Below, one piece after another: positions 17,272 through 25,517 of a DNA stretch of 64,000 nucleotides. The DNA lies in the NCBI GenBank assembly GCA_018821535.1, contig JAHJLV010000001.1, positions 62,001-126,000 on the forward strand, written 5' to 3'. The stretch is from Pseudomonadota bacterium (GTDB lineage Bacteria > Desulfobacterota > Desulfobacteria > Desulfobacterales > Desulfobacteraceae). Position numbers and translations under genes: made by a program. Every line of letters begins with the position of its first letter. Position 1 is the stretch's first letter. The notes beneath the pieces were generated by a model. The model saw nothing but the letters and a program-made list of their open reading frames with translations, ran no database searches and was not told the origin of the DNA.

Positions 17272-17658
17272 ATGAACACCTTATTTGATAATGAAATTCG
17301 TCTGAATATGCTAAAACTTCTTCAAGAAGAACCTGAGCTGACGCAGCGCGAAATGAATCAAAAAATGGGGGTCAGTTTAGGGAAAATCAATTATTGCATT
17401 TCAGCCCTGACAAAAAAAGGGATGATAAAGGTCGAACGATTTAAAAAATCTGAAAATAAATCAGCCTATATGTATCGGTTAACCCCGAAAGGGTTTGAAG
17501 AGCTGGCAAGTCTCACTGTCAGTTTTTTGAAAATCAGAATTGCTGAATATGACCAAATCAAAATTGAAATAAAACAGCTTTCGGATCAGATCAACAAAAT
17601 CAATCCAGAACTTGGCAATGATCCGGAACTGATGAAGAATTTAAAAAATATTTACTGA
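17272..17658 (+). CDS. MarR-family EPS-associated transcriptional regulator
   Basis: The N-terminal ~75 residues form a winged helix-turn-helix (DNEIRLNMLKLLQEEPELTQ, MNQKMGVSLGKINYCISALT, KGMIKVERFKKSENK), matching the small MarR-type regulators that stand at the head of exopolysaccharide or O-antigen loci. Residues 80-128 are a charged coiled-coil tail (FLKIRIAEYDQIKIEIKQLS). At 128 residues it is family-typical. It is the first gene after a strong terminator and directly precedes ~46 kb of same-strand glycan genes, so it probably controls that locus; the binding site is not identified. Confidence 0.87.
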   Translation: MNTLFDNEIRLNMLKLLQEEPELTQREMNQKMGVSLGKINYCISALTKKGMIKVERFKKSENKSAYMYRLTPKGFEELASLTVSFLKIRIAEYDQIKIEIKQLSDQINKINPELGNDPELMKNLKNIY

Positions 17659-17780
17659 TTTATAACGAATTTGAACCAAAAAATGCCTGGTAATTGTCAT
17701 AAGATAATGTAACCGAAAGGGCGGAGCTATATTTCTCGAAAAGCGTATGGGGAATAAATGAGTTGTTGAGGTCTTAAATA

Positions 17781-18761
17781 ATGATAATTTCAAGAACGCC
17801 AATGCGTATGAGCTTTGCGGGTGGAGGATCTGATCTGTCAGTTTATTATAAAACTGGATATGGGTTGGTTATAAGCACAGCAATTAATAAATATATCTAT
17901 ATTACTGTTAATAAAAAATTTGATGACTTAATAAGAGTGAGTTATTCATCGACAGAAGTGGTTGATTCGGTCGATAAAATTAAACATAATATTATACGTG
18001 AAGCAATTAAATTAGTAGGAATAGAAAACGGCATAGAAGTAGTATATATGGGAGATGTCCCGCTAGGTTCCGCAGGGATTGGATTGGGTTCTTCCAGTAG
18101 TTTGGCAGTTGGGGTTTTGAATGCATTATACGCGTATAAAGGGATGCACGTTTCAGCAGAAAAACTTGCCAGAGAAGCGTGTGAAATCGAAATAGATATT
18201 TTAGGTCACCCGATTGGAAAACAAGATCAATACGCTGCTGCATATGGTGGATTGAATAGCATTCAATTTAATCTGGATGAAAGTGTTTATGTTGATCCGG
18301 TAATATGCGGCAAGGAAACCAAAGATGAAATTCAAAAAAGATTGCTTGTGTTTTATACCGGGATTGAGAGATTTTCTACTGATATCTTATGCGATCAGAA
18401 AAAAGAGATAGATAATAACAAGAACTATTTGAAAGATATGGTGAGAATCGCTGAAGATATGAAAAATGCTTTAGTGAATAAGAATATCGATTCATTTGGA
18501 GAGTTTCTCAATCAAGGTTGGGAACTCAAAAAAAAACTTACTGCTAAAATTTCAAACACTAAAATTGACCAATACTACAAAAAAGCGATAGCTGAAGGCG
18601 CTATCGGCGGGAAAGTGATGGGAGCGGGAGGAGGAGGATTTTTACTTTTTTACGCCCACGAGGAAAAACATGATAACATCAGAAGAGCATTAGGTGAGCT
18701 TAAAGAAAATAAAATTGAGTTTGAACCTCAAGGCAGCAAAATTATTTATGTGAGTGAATAA
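17781..18761 (+). CDS. hddA: D-glycero-D-manno-heptose-7-phosphate kinase (GHMP kinase)
   Basis: HddA phosphorylates D-glycero-D-manno-heptose 7-phosphate at C1 on the route to nucleotide-activated heptose. GHMP kinase features: ISRTPMRMSFAGGGSDL at the N-terminus, the ATP-binding GSAGIGLGSSSSLAVGVLNA near residue 95, and a C-terminal GGKVMGAGGGGFLLFYA. The gene starts at ATG with GAGG upstream and is followed by gmhA, the isomerase of the same pathway. The phosphatase gmhB and guanylyltransferase hddC expected to complete GDP-heptose are not in the window. Confidence 0.88.
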   Translation: MIISRTPMRMSFAGGGSDLSVYYKTGYGLVISTAINKYIYITVNKKFDDLIRVSYSSTEVVDSVDKIKHNIIREAIKLVGIENGIEVVYMGDVPLGSAGIGLGSSSSLAVGVLNALYAYKGMHVSAEKLAREACEIEIDILGHPIGKQDQYAAAYGGLNSIQFNLDESVYVDPVICGKETKDEIQKRLLVFYTGIERFSTDILCDQKKEIDNNKNYLKDMVRIAEDMKNALVNKNIDSFGEFLNQGWELKKKLTAKISNTKIDQYYKKAIAEGAIGGKVMGAGGGGFLLFYAHEEKHDNIRRALGELKENKIEFEPQGSKIIYVSE

Positions 18762-18774
18762 TTGGAAATTTCTT

Positions 18775-19350
18775 ATGGAAGATTTTATTAATCAATATTT
18801 TAAAAATCTGAATGATGTATTGGATAATATTTCTCAGAAAAAAATTAGAGAATTTTTTAATATTCTTTTAGATGCATACCAAAAAGAACGACAGGTCTTT
18901 GTCATGGGCAATGGTGGGAGCGCATCGACTGCATCACATTTTGCATGTGATATAAATAAAGGTGTTTCTCAAAACTTTAAAAAAAAATTCAAAGTTATTT
19001 GTTTAAATGATAATATTCCGACAATGATGGCATATGCGAATGATGTTGGCTATGATGTAATATTTAAGGAGTCGTTATCCAATTTTTTAAAAACAGATGA
19101 TATCGTAATAGGAATTTCCGGGAGCGGTAATTCTACTAATGTTTTAAATGCAATCGCTTATGCGAATGAGAAAAGTGCCGTTACTGTTGGTATTTCTGGA
19201 TTTGGTGGTGGCAAATTGTTAGATATTGCTCAAAAACACATATTGATTCCCAGTGATGATATGCAAATAGTTGAAGATCTGCACATGATTATTGTTCATC
19301 TGGCGATGAAATGGTTATCTAAATCATTAAAAAATAATGGAGATAATTAA
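18775..19350 (+). CDS. gmhA: D-sedoheptulose-7-phosphate isomerase
   Basis: GmhA converts sedoheptulose 7-phosphate to D-glycero-D-manno-heptose 7-phosphate, the substrate of HddA. It is a SIS-domain protein: VFVMGNGGSASTASHFACDI near residue 50, VIGISGSGNSTNVLNAI near 120, and EDLHMIIVHLAMKW near the C-terminus with the conserved Glu/His. An in-frame GTG at 18754 would overlap hddA by 8 nt; the ATG at 18775 is preceded by GGAA and gives the more usual N-terminus, so I chose it. Either is possible. Confidence 0.88.
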   Translation: MEDFINQYFKNLNDVLDNISQKKIREFFNILLDAYQKERQVFVMGNGGSASTASHFACDINKGVSQNFKKKFKVICLNDNIPTMMAYANDVGYDVIFKESLSNFLKTDDIVIGISGSGNSTNVLNAIAYANEKSAVTVGISGFGGGKLLDIAQKHILIPSDDMQIVEDLHMIIVHLAMKWLSKSLKNNGDN

Positions 19351-19352
19351 TT

Positions 19353-20126
19353 TTGAAGGTTGTTATTCTTGCTGGTGGTTATGGAACAAGAATGAGCGAA
19401 GAAACACATGCTATCCCAAAACCAATGGTAGAGATAGGTGGGAAACCAATGTTGTGGCATATCATGAAAATTTATTCACAATATGGGTTTAATGAGTTTA
19501 TTCTTCTGCTTGGGTATAAAGACTATATCGTAAAAGATTTCTTTTTGAATTATTTTATAAGGCAGGCCGATTTTACTGTTGATTTGTCAGAAAATAAAAT
19601 TGATGTTCATAAAAAAAAATGCGAACCATGGAAAGTAACACTTTTAAATACAGGTTTGGATACCATGACAGGTGGGCGTATCCTTCAAACAAGAGAATAT
19701 ATTGGGTGTGAAACTTTTATGCTTACATATGGAGATACCTTAATGGATATCGACATTGATGCGTTACTAACTTTCCATAAAGCTCATGGGAGGTTAGTAA
19801 CGATGACTATATCTCAACCGGATGGACGTTATGGTGTTGTTAAATCAAATGAGCAAGGGCGGATTATTCAGTTCGAAGAAAAACCTAAGGGCGATGAAGG
19901 ATGGGTTAATGCAGGTTTCTTTGTGTGCAAACCAGAAGTTTTTAATTATATAGAAGAAAGCAAAACCACTGTGTTCGAACATAACCCTTTAAGAGAACTT
20001 ACCAAGGCAGAAGAGCTTTATGCATTTAAACATAACGGTTTTTATAAATGCATGGACACACTTAAAGATAAAATATTTTTAAATAATTTATATGCGAATA
20101 ACAATGCTGAATGGATTACATGGTAA
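19353..20126 (+). CDS. rfbF: Glucose-1-phosphate cytidylyltransferase-type nucleotidyltransferase
   Basis: RfbF makes CDP-glucose from CTP and glucose 1-phosphate, the gateway to 3,6-dideoxyhexoses and branched CDP-sugars. Matching features: VVILAGGYGTRMSEETHAIP with PKPMVEIGGKPMLWHIMKIY, the CDP-glucose-type middle EPWKVTLLNTGLDTMTGGRI, LTYGDTLMDID for metal binding, and FEEKPKGDEGWVNAGFFV. At 257 residues it equals the family length. TTG start with GGAG 10 nt upstream. The usual next enzyme, CDP-glucose 4,6-dehydratase (RfbG), is not visible; the next genes are SDRs of other types, so the true substrate could differ. Confidence 0.82.
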   Translation: MKVVILAGGYGTRMSEETHAIPKPMVEIGGKPMLWHIMKIYSQYGFNEFILLLGYKDYIVKDFFLNYFIRQADFTVDLSENKIDVHKKKCEPWKVTLLNTGLDTMTGGRILQTREYIGCETFMLTYGDTLMDIDIDALLTFHKAHGRLVTMTISQPDGRYGVVKSNEQGRIIQFEEKPKGDEGWVNAGFFVCKPEVFNYIEESKTTVFEHNPLRELTKAEELYAFKHNGFYKCMDTLKDKIFLNNLYANNNAEWITW

Positions 20127-20180
20127 TAATGTTAAAATTTATAGTGATGTTGCATGTTGTGTAATTAGGAGTTCTATTAG

Positions 20181-21209
20181 ATGAAAATTTTAATAACCGG
20201 TGATCTTGGCTATATTGGTTCTGTTTTAGTCCCCATGTTGTTAAAGATGGAGCATACCGTAAGTGGTTTTGATACAGGGTATTTTAGCGAGTGTATTCTT
20301 GAAAAACCAAATGATAACTATAAGAGTGTTAGAAAAGATATACGAAATATTGTTTTATCAGATGTTGAAGGCTTTGATGTTGTGATTCATTTAGCAGGGC
20401 TGTCAAATGATCCACTGGGAGAGTTCGACCCCGCCTTGACTGAGGATATTAATTTTAAAGGAACACTTAAACTGGCCCAATTTGCTAAACAAATGGGTGT
20501 CAGTCGTTTTATTTATTCATCTTCACAGAGCATGTATGGAATCTCTTCAACTGATAATGAGCTTGATGAAGATGATAGTGAAAAGAATCCGGTAACCGCT
20601 TATGCTAAAACAAAGTGGGAAGCAGAATGCCGCTTGAATGATCTTGCTGGTGAAAAATTTACGGTTACTAGCTTTCGCCCTTCGACTGTCTTTGGTGCGA
20701 GCCCGCGCCTAAGATGTGATATTGTTTTTAATAACCTTGTTGCTTGTGCATACACAACTGGGAAAATCGAAATATTAAGTGATGGTACACCATGGAGGCC
20801 CGTTGTGCATGTGCAAGATGTTTGCAGTGCATTTGTAGCTGGACTTGATGCACCGCCCGAGTTGATATCAGGCAGAGCTTTTAATGTTGGTATCCCAAAT
20901 GGAAATTTTACGGTCCGGGATTTAGCTGAAGCTGCACAACGATCTGTTCCTGGCTGCGAATTGGTGTTTTTGAATGAGCATTCGGATCCACGGACCTATA
21001 AAGTTAGTTTCAATCGAATATTGAATGAATTAAAAGAATACTATCACCCTAAGTGGGATTTGGATATGGGGGGGAAAGAACTCGTTGCCTTTTTTGATCA
21101 AATTAATTTTAAGGAAGAAGATTTTCGTGGCCGAACTTGTAATCGTCTAAAGCAACTTGAGTATTTGCGGAGAACTCACCAGTTAACAAGTGAAATAAAA
21201 TGGATCTGA
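20181..21209 (+). CDS. Extended SDR sugar epimerase/dehydratase (paralogue 1)
   Basis: NAD-binding Rossmann start ILITGDLGYIGSVLVPMLLK, catalytic Ser/Tyr/Lys region with SSSQSMYG and TAYAKTKWEAE (YxxxK intact), then FRPSTVFGASPRLRCDIVFN and WRPVVHVQDVC typical of nucleotide-sugar epimerases or dehydratases. The C-terminal third (DPRTYKVSFNRI, then a segment ending LKQLEYLRRTHQL) is shared closely with the SDR three genes downstream, showing a duplicated family within the cluster. The substrate is unknown; position after rfbF suggests a CDP-sugar. AGGAG precedes the ATG and its end overlaps the methyltransferase start by 10 nt. Confidence 0.8.
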   Translation: MKILITGDLGYIGSVLVPMLLKMEHTVSGFDTGYFSECILEKPNDNYKSVRKDIRNIVLSDVEGFDVVIHLAGLSNDPLGEFDPALTEDINFKGTLKLAQFAKQMGVSRFIYSSSQSMYGISSTDNELDEDDSEKNPVTAYAKTKWEAECRLNDLAGEKFTVTSFRPSTVFGASPRLRCDIVFNNLVACAYTTGKIEILSDGTPWRPVVHVQDVCSAFVAGLDAPPELISGRAFNVGIPNGNFTVRDLAEAAQRSVPGCELVFLNEHSDPRTYKVSFNRILNELKEYYHPKWDLDMGGKELVAFFDQINFKEEDFRGRTCNRLKQLEYLRRTHQLTSEIKWI

Positions 21210-22453
21210 CCCAAAAATTTGAAAAAATAAAGAAATGCCGAATTTCAAATTCTGAAAATCTTTTGGAAATATTGCATCTGGGTTCGCAGCCGCTTGCCAA
21301 TTCCCTAAAGAAAGAAAGAAATGATAAAGAAGACAGATATCCTTTAAGCATCTCCTTCTGTCCCGAATCATCTCTTCTCCAATTGAATGAGACTATAGAC
21401 AAGAAAGTGTTGTTTGAGGACTATGTATGGGTTACGGGTACTTCAGAAACTGCCAGGGAATACTCTGTCGTTTTTGCGGATAGAATTATAGCCGTTGCCA
21501 ATGTCAGTACTGCAGATTTTATTGTGGAAATTGCTTCAAATGATGGTACTTTTCTTAAACCTTTTCTGGATAGAGGTTATAGGAATATCCTTGGCGTTGA
21601 CCCTGCAAAGAACCTGGTCGAAAGGGCAAACAAGCAAGGGATAAGATCCCTTGCTGAATTTTGGAGTTCCGCTATTGCCAGTGAGCTTGTCTACAGACAC
21701 GGGAATGCAAAACTTGTTATTGCACGAAATGTTATTCCTCATGTTAGCGATTTGATTGACGTAATCAAAGGTATTTTTAAGATACTTCGGGAAGATGGTG
21801 TTGGTGTTATTGAGTTTCATAATGCGGGAAAAATTCAGGAGGAATTGCATTATGATTCAATTTATCATGAGCATCTATGCTATTTTTCTATAAAATCAAT
21901 GACGTATCTATTGAACCAGCAGGGTTTGCATCCCTTTCATATAGAAAAAAGCAGTATCAGTGGCGGGTCGTTGGTGATTTATTTTTCCAAAGAGCAAAAG
22001 GATAGAAGTGCTGAACTCGACCATGCAATTCAAGTTGAGGAGGAGAAAAAGGTAAATGATCTTATGATGTGGCAGGCTTTTGCGAATCGTGCGGTAGCCC
22101 ATCGTAAAAAGACTATTGAGATACTATCGTCCCTTGAAGGTAAAAATATCATAGGATTCGGTTCGTCTGCCAGAAGTCAGACTTATCTTAACTATTGCGG
22201 GATTCATAGCCATCACATGGCAGCAATTATTGATAATAATCCCTTAAAACAAGGATTATTTGCTCCTGGTTCATCAATTCCAATAATAGATATCAATTCG
22301 GGTTTGGAACTGAAACCGGATTTGATATTTATATTAGCATGGAATTTTTGTGATGAAATTGCCAAAGAATGCTTAAAAGCCGGGTATAAAGGGGATTTTC
22401 TTCTACCCTTTCCTAATGAGCCTTATTTCTTGAGAAACAATGAAATTTTTTGA
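21200..22453 (+). CDS. Sugar C-methyltransferase (TcaB9/NovU-like three-domain type)
   Basis: Three regions match C-methyltransferases acting on keto-sugars. An N-terminal segment stands where a four-Cys zinc domain normally lies, but only Cys13 and Cys54 remain. The central SAM-binding fold has VEIASNDGTFLKPFL and the catalytic YHEHLCYFS near residue 228. The C-terminal Rossmann-like domain includes IIGFGSSARSQTYLNYCG. Such enzymes add a methyl branch at C3 or C5 of NDP-4-keto sugars. With rfbF, SDRs and a 3,5-epimerase-like gene it points to a C-methylated deoxysugar. Loss of two zinc ligands may define a subfamily. It overlaps its downstream neighbour by 14 nt. Confidence 0.8.
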   Translation: MDLTQKFEKIKKCRISNSENLLEILHLGSQPLANSLKKERNDKEDRYPLSISFCPESSLLQLNETIDKKVLFEDYVWVTGTSETAREYSVVFADRIIAVANVSTADFIVEIASNDGTFLKPFLDRGYRNILGVDPAKNLVERANKQGIRSLAEFWSSAIASELVYRHGNAKLVIARNVIPHVSDLIDVIKGIFKILREDGVGVIEFHNAGKIQEELHYDSIYHEHLCYFSIKSMTYLLNQQGLHPFHIEKSSISGGSLVIYFSKEQKDRSAELDHAIQVEEEKKVNDLMMWQAFANRAVAHRKKTIEILSSLEGKNIIGFGSSARSQTYLNYCGIHSHHMAAIIDNNPLKQGLFAPGSSIPIIDINSGLELKPDLIFILAWNFCDEIAKECLKAGYKGDFLLPFPNEPYFLRNNEIF

Positions 22454-22988
22454 GCAAGATTTAAAAGGTGTCTACATAATTGAGCCGGAACCGTATTCGG
22501 ACGATCGAGGAATGCTTCGCCGCCATTTTTGTATAGATGAATTCCGGAATTATAGTCTTATGACTGATATAAAACAATGCAATGTGTCTGAAAATATCCA
22601 AAGATACACTTTACGCGGTTTTCATTGTCAATCAAAACCTTATGGTGAAAATAAACTGATTTCTTGTATACATGGTGAAATTTACGATATTGTTTTGGAT
22701 TTAAGAAGGGATTCAGGTACATATTTGCAGTGGCAATCCTTTGAGCTTTCCAAAGAAAACAGGCGAAGCCTTTATGTCCCAGTGGGTTGTGCAAATGCAT
22801 ATTTGACCCTTCAAGAAAACACCTGGATTCTTTATTATCATTCTCAAGTATACACCCCAAGTTCAGAACAAGGTATTCGTTATAATGATCCGGCATTTAA
22901 ATTTGAATGGCCAGCAAAGCCTATGGTGATATCTGAGAAAGATCTTAATTATTCTGATTTCGATCGGAAAATTTATGGAATTGATTAG
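22440..22988 (+). CDS. dTDP-4-dehydrorhamnose 3,5-epimerase-like (RfbC family) protein
   Basis: A cupin-fold sugar epimerase of 182 residues. Family features: VYIIEPEPYSDDRGMLRRHF, catalytic His in LRGFHCQSKPYGENKL, DIVLDLRRDSGTYLQW, and the Tyr region YHSQVYTPSSEQGIRYNDP. The usual PxGFAHG segment reads PVGCANAYLTL. RfbA, RfbB and RfbD are absent from the window, so it probably epimerises a 4-keto intermediate of the neighbouring pathway rather than making dTDP-rhamnose. The start lies within the preceding methyltransferase gene. Confidence 0.82.
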   Translation: MKFFEQDLKGVYIIEPEPYSDDRGMLRRHFCIDEFRNYSLMTDIKQCNVSENIQRYTLRGFHCQSKPYGENKLISCIHGEIYDIVLDLRRDSGTYLQWQSFELSKENRRSLYVPVGCANAYLTLQENTWILYYHSQVYTPSSEQGIRYNDPAFKFEWPAKPMVISEKDLNYSDFDRKIYGID

Positions 22989-22997
22989 AGTTTCAAG

Positions 22998-23882
22998 ATG
23001 CGAGTTTTAATAACAGGAGCGTCGGGTTTTATCGGAAAACAGTTACTCCCTTTGTTAAGAAAACACGAAGTGCTTATTCTATCAAGAACTATCGTGGATA
23101 CAGTTCGTGATAACTTCATCTGTTTGCGCAGTGATTTGGCGCAATTGGATACCATAAAAGAACAACTGTCATCATTTAAACCTGAAGTTTGTATCCATTT
23201 GGCTTGGGAAGGATTACCTGACTATTCACTAAAAACATGCCATCATAATTTTAATATCAGTGTTAATTTGATAGAAATGATGGGAGATTTAGGATGCAGG
23301 AAAATTTTTATATCCGGTTCTTGTTGGGAATACGGTCATATTAGCGGAAAAGTCGCAGAGGAAGATACTCCTGGGAAAACTGGTCTTTTTGCTTCGTTTA
23401 AAACTGCGTTGCGATTGGTTGCGGAAAGTATGGCGGATGATTATGGCTTTGAATTGGTATGGGGTAGAATTTTTTTCGCATATGGTCCCGGTCAGCGACA
23501 AAATTCACTGATACCTGCTTGTATAAAAAATTTTAAAAATAATCAGCTGCCTGATATAAGAACCCCCTATGCTATTAATGACTTTATACATATTAAAGAT
23601 GTCGCACATTGTATATTAGCGCTGGTGGAAAACATAAATACCAAAGGAATATATAATATTGCCAGTGGCATTCCTGTAACAATTTTAGATGTGGTTCACT
23701 TAATCGCGGATTTAATGGGAAAAACGTCTCTCTTGAGATTCAATATGGATAAAGAACAAGAATGCGGGTTTTGGGCGGATACATCATGCTTGCAAGAAGC
23801 TGTTCCAAATTTTATATCGACAAGCCTGTCTGATGGAATTAATCGCTTATTGGATGAATACGATAAAGATGGTGAAAAATAA
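22998..23882 (+). CDS. Extended SDR protein with Tyr-to-Phe change in the catalytic motif
   Basis: Rossmann start MRVLITGASGFIGKQLLPLL, IHLAWEGLPDYS, FISGSCWEYGHISGK, and FAYGPGQRQNSLIPACIKNF identify an NAD-dependent epimerase/dehydratase-type protein of 294 residues. Where YxxxK is expected the sequence reads FASFK (Phe131, Lys135). Loss of the general acid/base Tyr suggests a reductase or epimerase that uses another residue, a structural role, or an inactive enzyme. Some sugar-4-ketoreductase-like SDRs near CDP-sugar genes vary here, so this is a caution rather than proof of inactivity. It lies directly before the next SDR with no gap. Confidence 0.78.
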   Translation: MRVLITGASGFIGKQLLPLLRKHEVLILSRTIVDTVRDNFICLRSDLAQLDTIKEQLSSFKPEVCIHLAWEGLPDYSLKTCHHNFNISVNLIEMMGDLGCRKIFISGSCWEYGHISGKVAEEDTPGKTGLFASFKTALRLVAESMADDYGFELVWGRIFFAYGPGQRQNSLIPACIKNFKNNQLPDIRTPYAINDFIHIKDVAHCILALVENINTKGIYNIASGIPVTILDVVHLIADLMGKTSLLRFNMDKEQECGFWADTSCLQEAVPNFISTSLSDGINRLLDEYDKDGEK

Positions 23883-24950
23883 ATGAAAAAAATTTTGATT
23901 ATTGGTGCGCAAGGGTATCTTGGCAGCCGTTTATCCGACTATCTGCTTAAAAGAGGTTATTTATGCACCGGGCTGGACACGGGCTTCTTTAAAAATGGAG
24001 TGTTGTTCGAACCACATCCAATTGAAATCATAAAAAAGGATGCTCGAACTATAGAACCCAAAGATTTAAAAGGGTTTGATATTGTTTTAATGTTAGCTGG
24101 AATTTCAAATGATCCATTTGGTAATTTGAAAGCCGATGTGATATATGATCCGACTTTTGATTATGCAATTAAAATTGCCAGATTTTGTAAACAGCAGGGG
24201 ATTAGGTACATTTTCCCTTCTAGCTGCTCAGTATATGGTATCGGGCAGGGGCAATTAGACGAGAATAGTGAAGTTAATCCTCAAACTCATTATTCAATTA
24301 ATAAAGTTCAAATCGAACAAGCGTTAATCAAAATAAGTGATAAAAATTTTTCACCTATTGCATTGCGTTTGGCAACTGTTTTTGGAATTTCGCCAAGAAT
24401 GCGGTTTGATATTGTCATTAATATGCTATGCGGGTTAGCTCTGACAGAAAATAAAATTATTCTTAACTCCAACGGAGAGGCATGGAGGCCCCATTTACAT
24501 ATCGAAGATGTGTGCGAGGCTTTTAGATGCTGTATTGATTGGGATTATCAAGATGGGGCTTTGATGGTGCTTAATGTGGGAAGGAATGATAATAATTGGA
24601 AAATTATTGATATTGCCAAGATCATCCAAAAGCAGATAAGCGGATGTGAACTTGAATTTTTACATGAAACGAATAGTAATTTAAAGAATGATTTGGTTAA
24701 AGATAGAAAAATACAGGACGGTGTTGATACACGCACATATCAGGTCAGTTTTGATAAAATCAATGAAATTCTTCCTGGATTTGAAGCCAAGTGGCATGTT
24801 GAGCAGGGGATTATAGACTTGCTTGATAACTTGAAACACTGGAATGTCAATGATGCTAAATTTAAACAGCGTGATTTCTATCGTCTTCAACAATTAGAAT
24901 TCCTACACCAGACCAAACAAATCAGCGATGATTTATTCTGGACGATTTAA
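23883..24950 (+). CDS. Extended SDR sugar epimerase/dehydratase (paralogue 2)
   Basis: The protein starts MKKILIIGAQGYLGSRLSDY, keeps Ser and YxxxK (SSCSVYG; THYSINKVQIE), and shares with paralogue 1 the words AGISNDPFG, LRLATVFGISPRMRFDIV, WRPHLHIEDVCEAF, DTRTYQVSFDKINE and a C-terminal RLQQLEFLHQTKQ. The two probably arose by duplication and act on related intermediates. Relative to paralogue 1 it carries an extra charged insert around residues 265-280. Reaction and substrate are unknown. ATG follows immediately on the previous stop. Confidence 0.8.
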   Translation: MKKILIIGAQGYLGSRLSDYLLKRGYLCTGLDTGFFKNGVLFEPHPIEIIKKDARTIEPKDLKGFDIVLMLAGISNDPFGNLKADVIYDPTFDYAIKIARFCKQQGIRYIFPSSCSVYGIGQGQLDENSEVNPQTHYSINKVQIEQALIKISDKNFSPIALRLATVFGISPRMRFDIVINMLCGLALTENKIILNSNGEAWRPHLHIEDVCEAFRCCIDWDYQDGALMVLNVGRNDNNWKIIDIAKIIQKQISGCELEFLHETNSNLKNDLVKDRKIQDGVDTRTYQVSFDKINEILPGFEAKWHVEQGIIDLLDNLKHWNVNDAKFKQRDFYRLQQLEFLHQTKQISDDLFWTI

Positions 24951-24996
24951 GAAGACATTATACGGTTACTGACTATTATTCCGACATTTTTTTAAA

Positions 24997-25482
24997 ATGA
25001 AAACTGAAAACATAAAAATTCCCCAATTATCCGAAAAAGAGATTATAGAACATTTCCAAAACGCAAGTGGCTCCGGACGGCAGCGGTATCCGAAAATATT
25101 GCATGAGCCCGGGAGTGAGTTCAATAGAGTTTTTAATTTTATGAAAAAAGACTCTTATATGCAACCTCATCTCCATCCGGGAGAAGAAAAAATTGAAAAG
25201 ATGTACTTAATTAAAGGCGCTTTTGCTGTCCTTTTTTTTGATAATGAAGGTCACATAAAGCGTATTGTAAAATTAGAGAAAAAGAAGAAAACATCTATCG
25301 AGATCCCCGCTTTTGAATGGCATACATATGTGATGCTGTCTGATGAAGTAATTACTTATGAAACAATGATGGGAAAATACAATCCTGAGACATGGAAAAA
25401 ACTTGCTATCTGGGCGCCTGCTGAAAATACCAAGGAAAGCAAAGACTATCTTAACTGGTTGAAGCAGATGGCTTTGGAATAA
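24997..25482 (+). CDS. WbuC-like cupin-fold metalloprotein
   Basis: This 161-residue protein matches the small WbuC cupins of O-antigen clusters: ASGSGRQRYPKILHEPGSEF, metal-binding His residues in MQPHLHPGEEKIEKMYLI, and IEIPAFEWHTYVMLSDE with a further His. The reaction of WbuC is not established; its recurrence in glycan loci suggests a sugar-modifying isomerase or dioxygenase-like role. No clear ribosome binding site precedes the ATG. Confidence 0.78.
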   Translation: MKTENIKIPQLSEKEIIEHFQNASGSGRQRYPKILHEPGSEFNRVFNFMKKDSYMQPHLHPGEEKIEKMYLIKGAFAVLFFDNEGHIKRIVKLEKKKKTSIEIPAFEWHTYVMLSDEVITYETMMGKYNPETWKKLAIWAPAENTKESKDYLNWLKQMALE

Positions 25483-25517
25483 ATTAGAAATATTTTAAAG
25501 AATTAAAGAAGGATGTT

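Noticed and set aside
17719..17735. ops/JUMPstart-like element (GGCGGAGC) before hddA
   Set aside because: The match to the GGCGGTAGCGT core is partial and the rest of JUMPstart is missing; no RfaH-like gene is in the window.
22440..22988. dTDP-rhamnose pathway
   Set aside because: Only an RfbC-like protein is present; RfbA, RfbB and RfbD are absent from the window.
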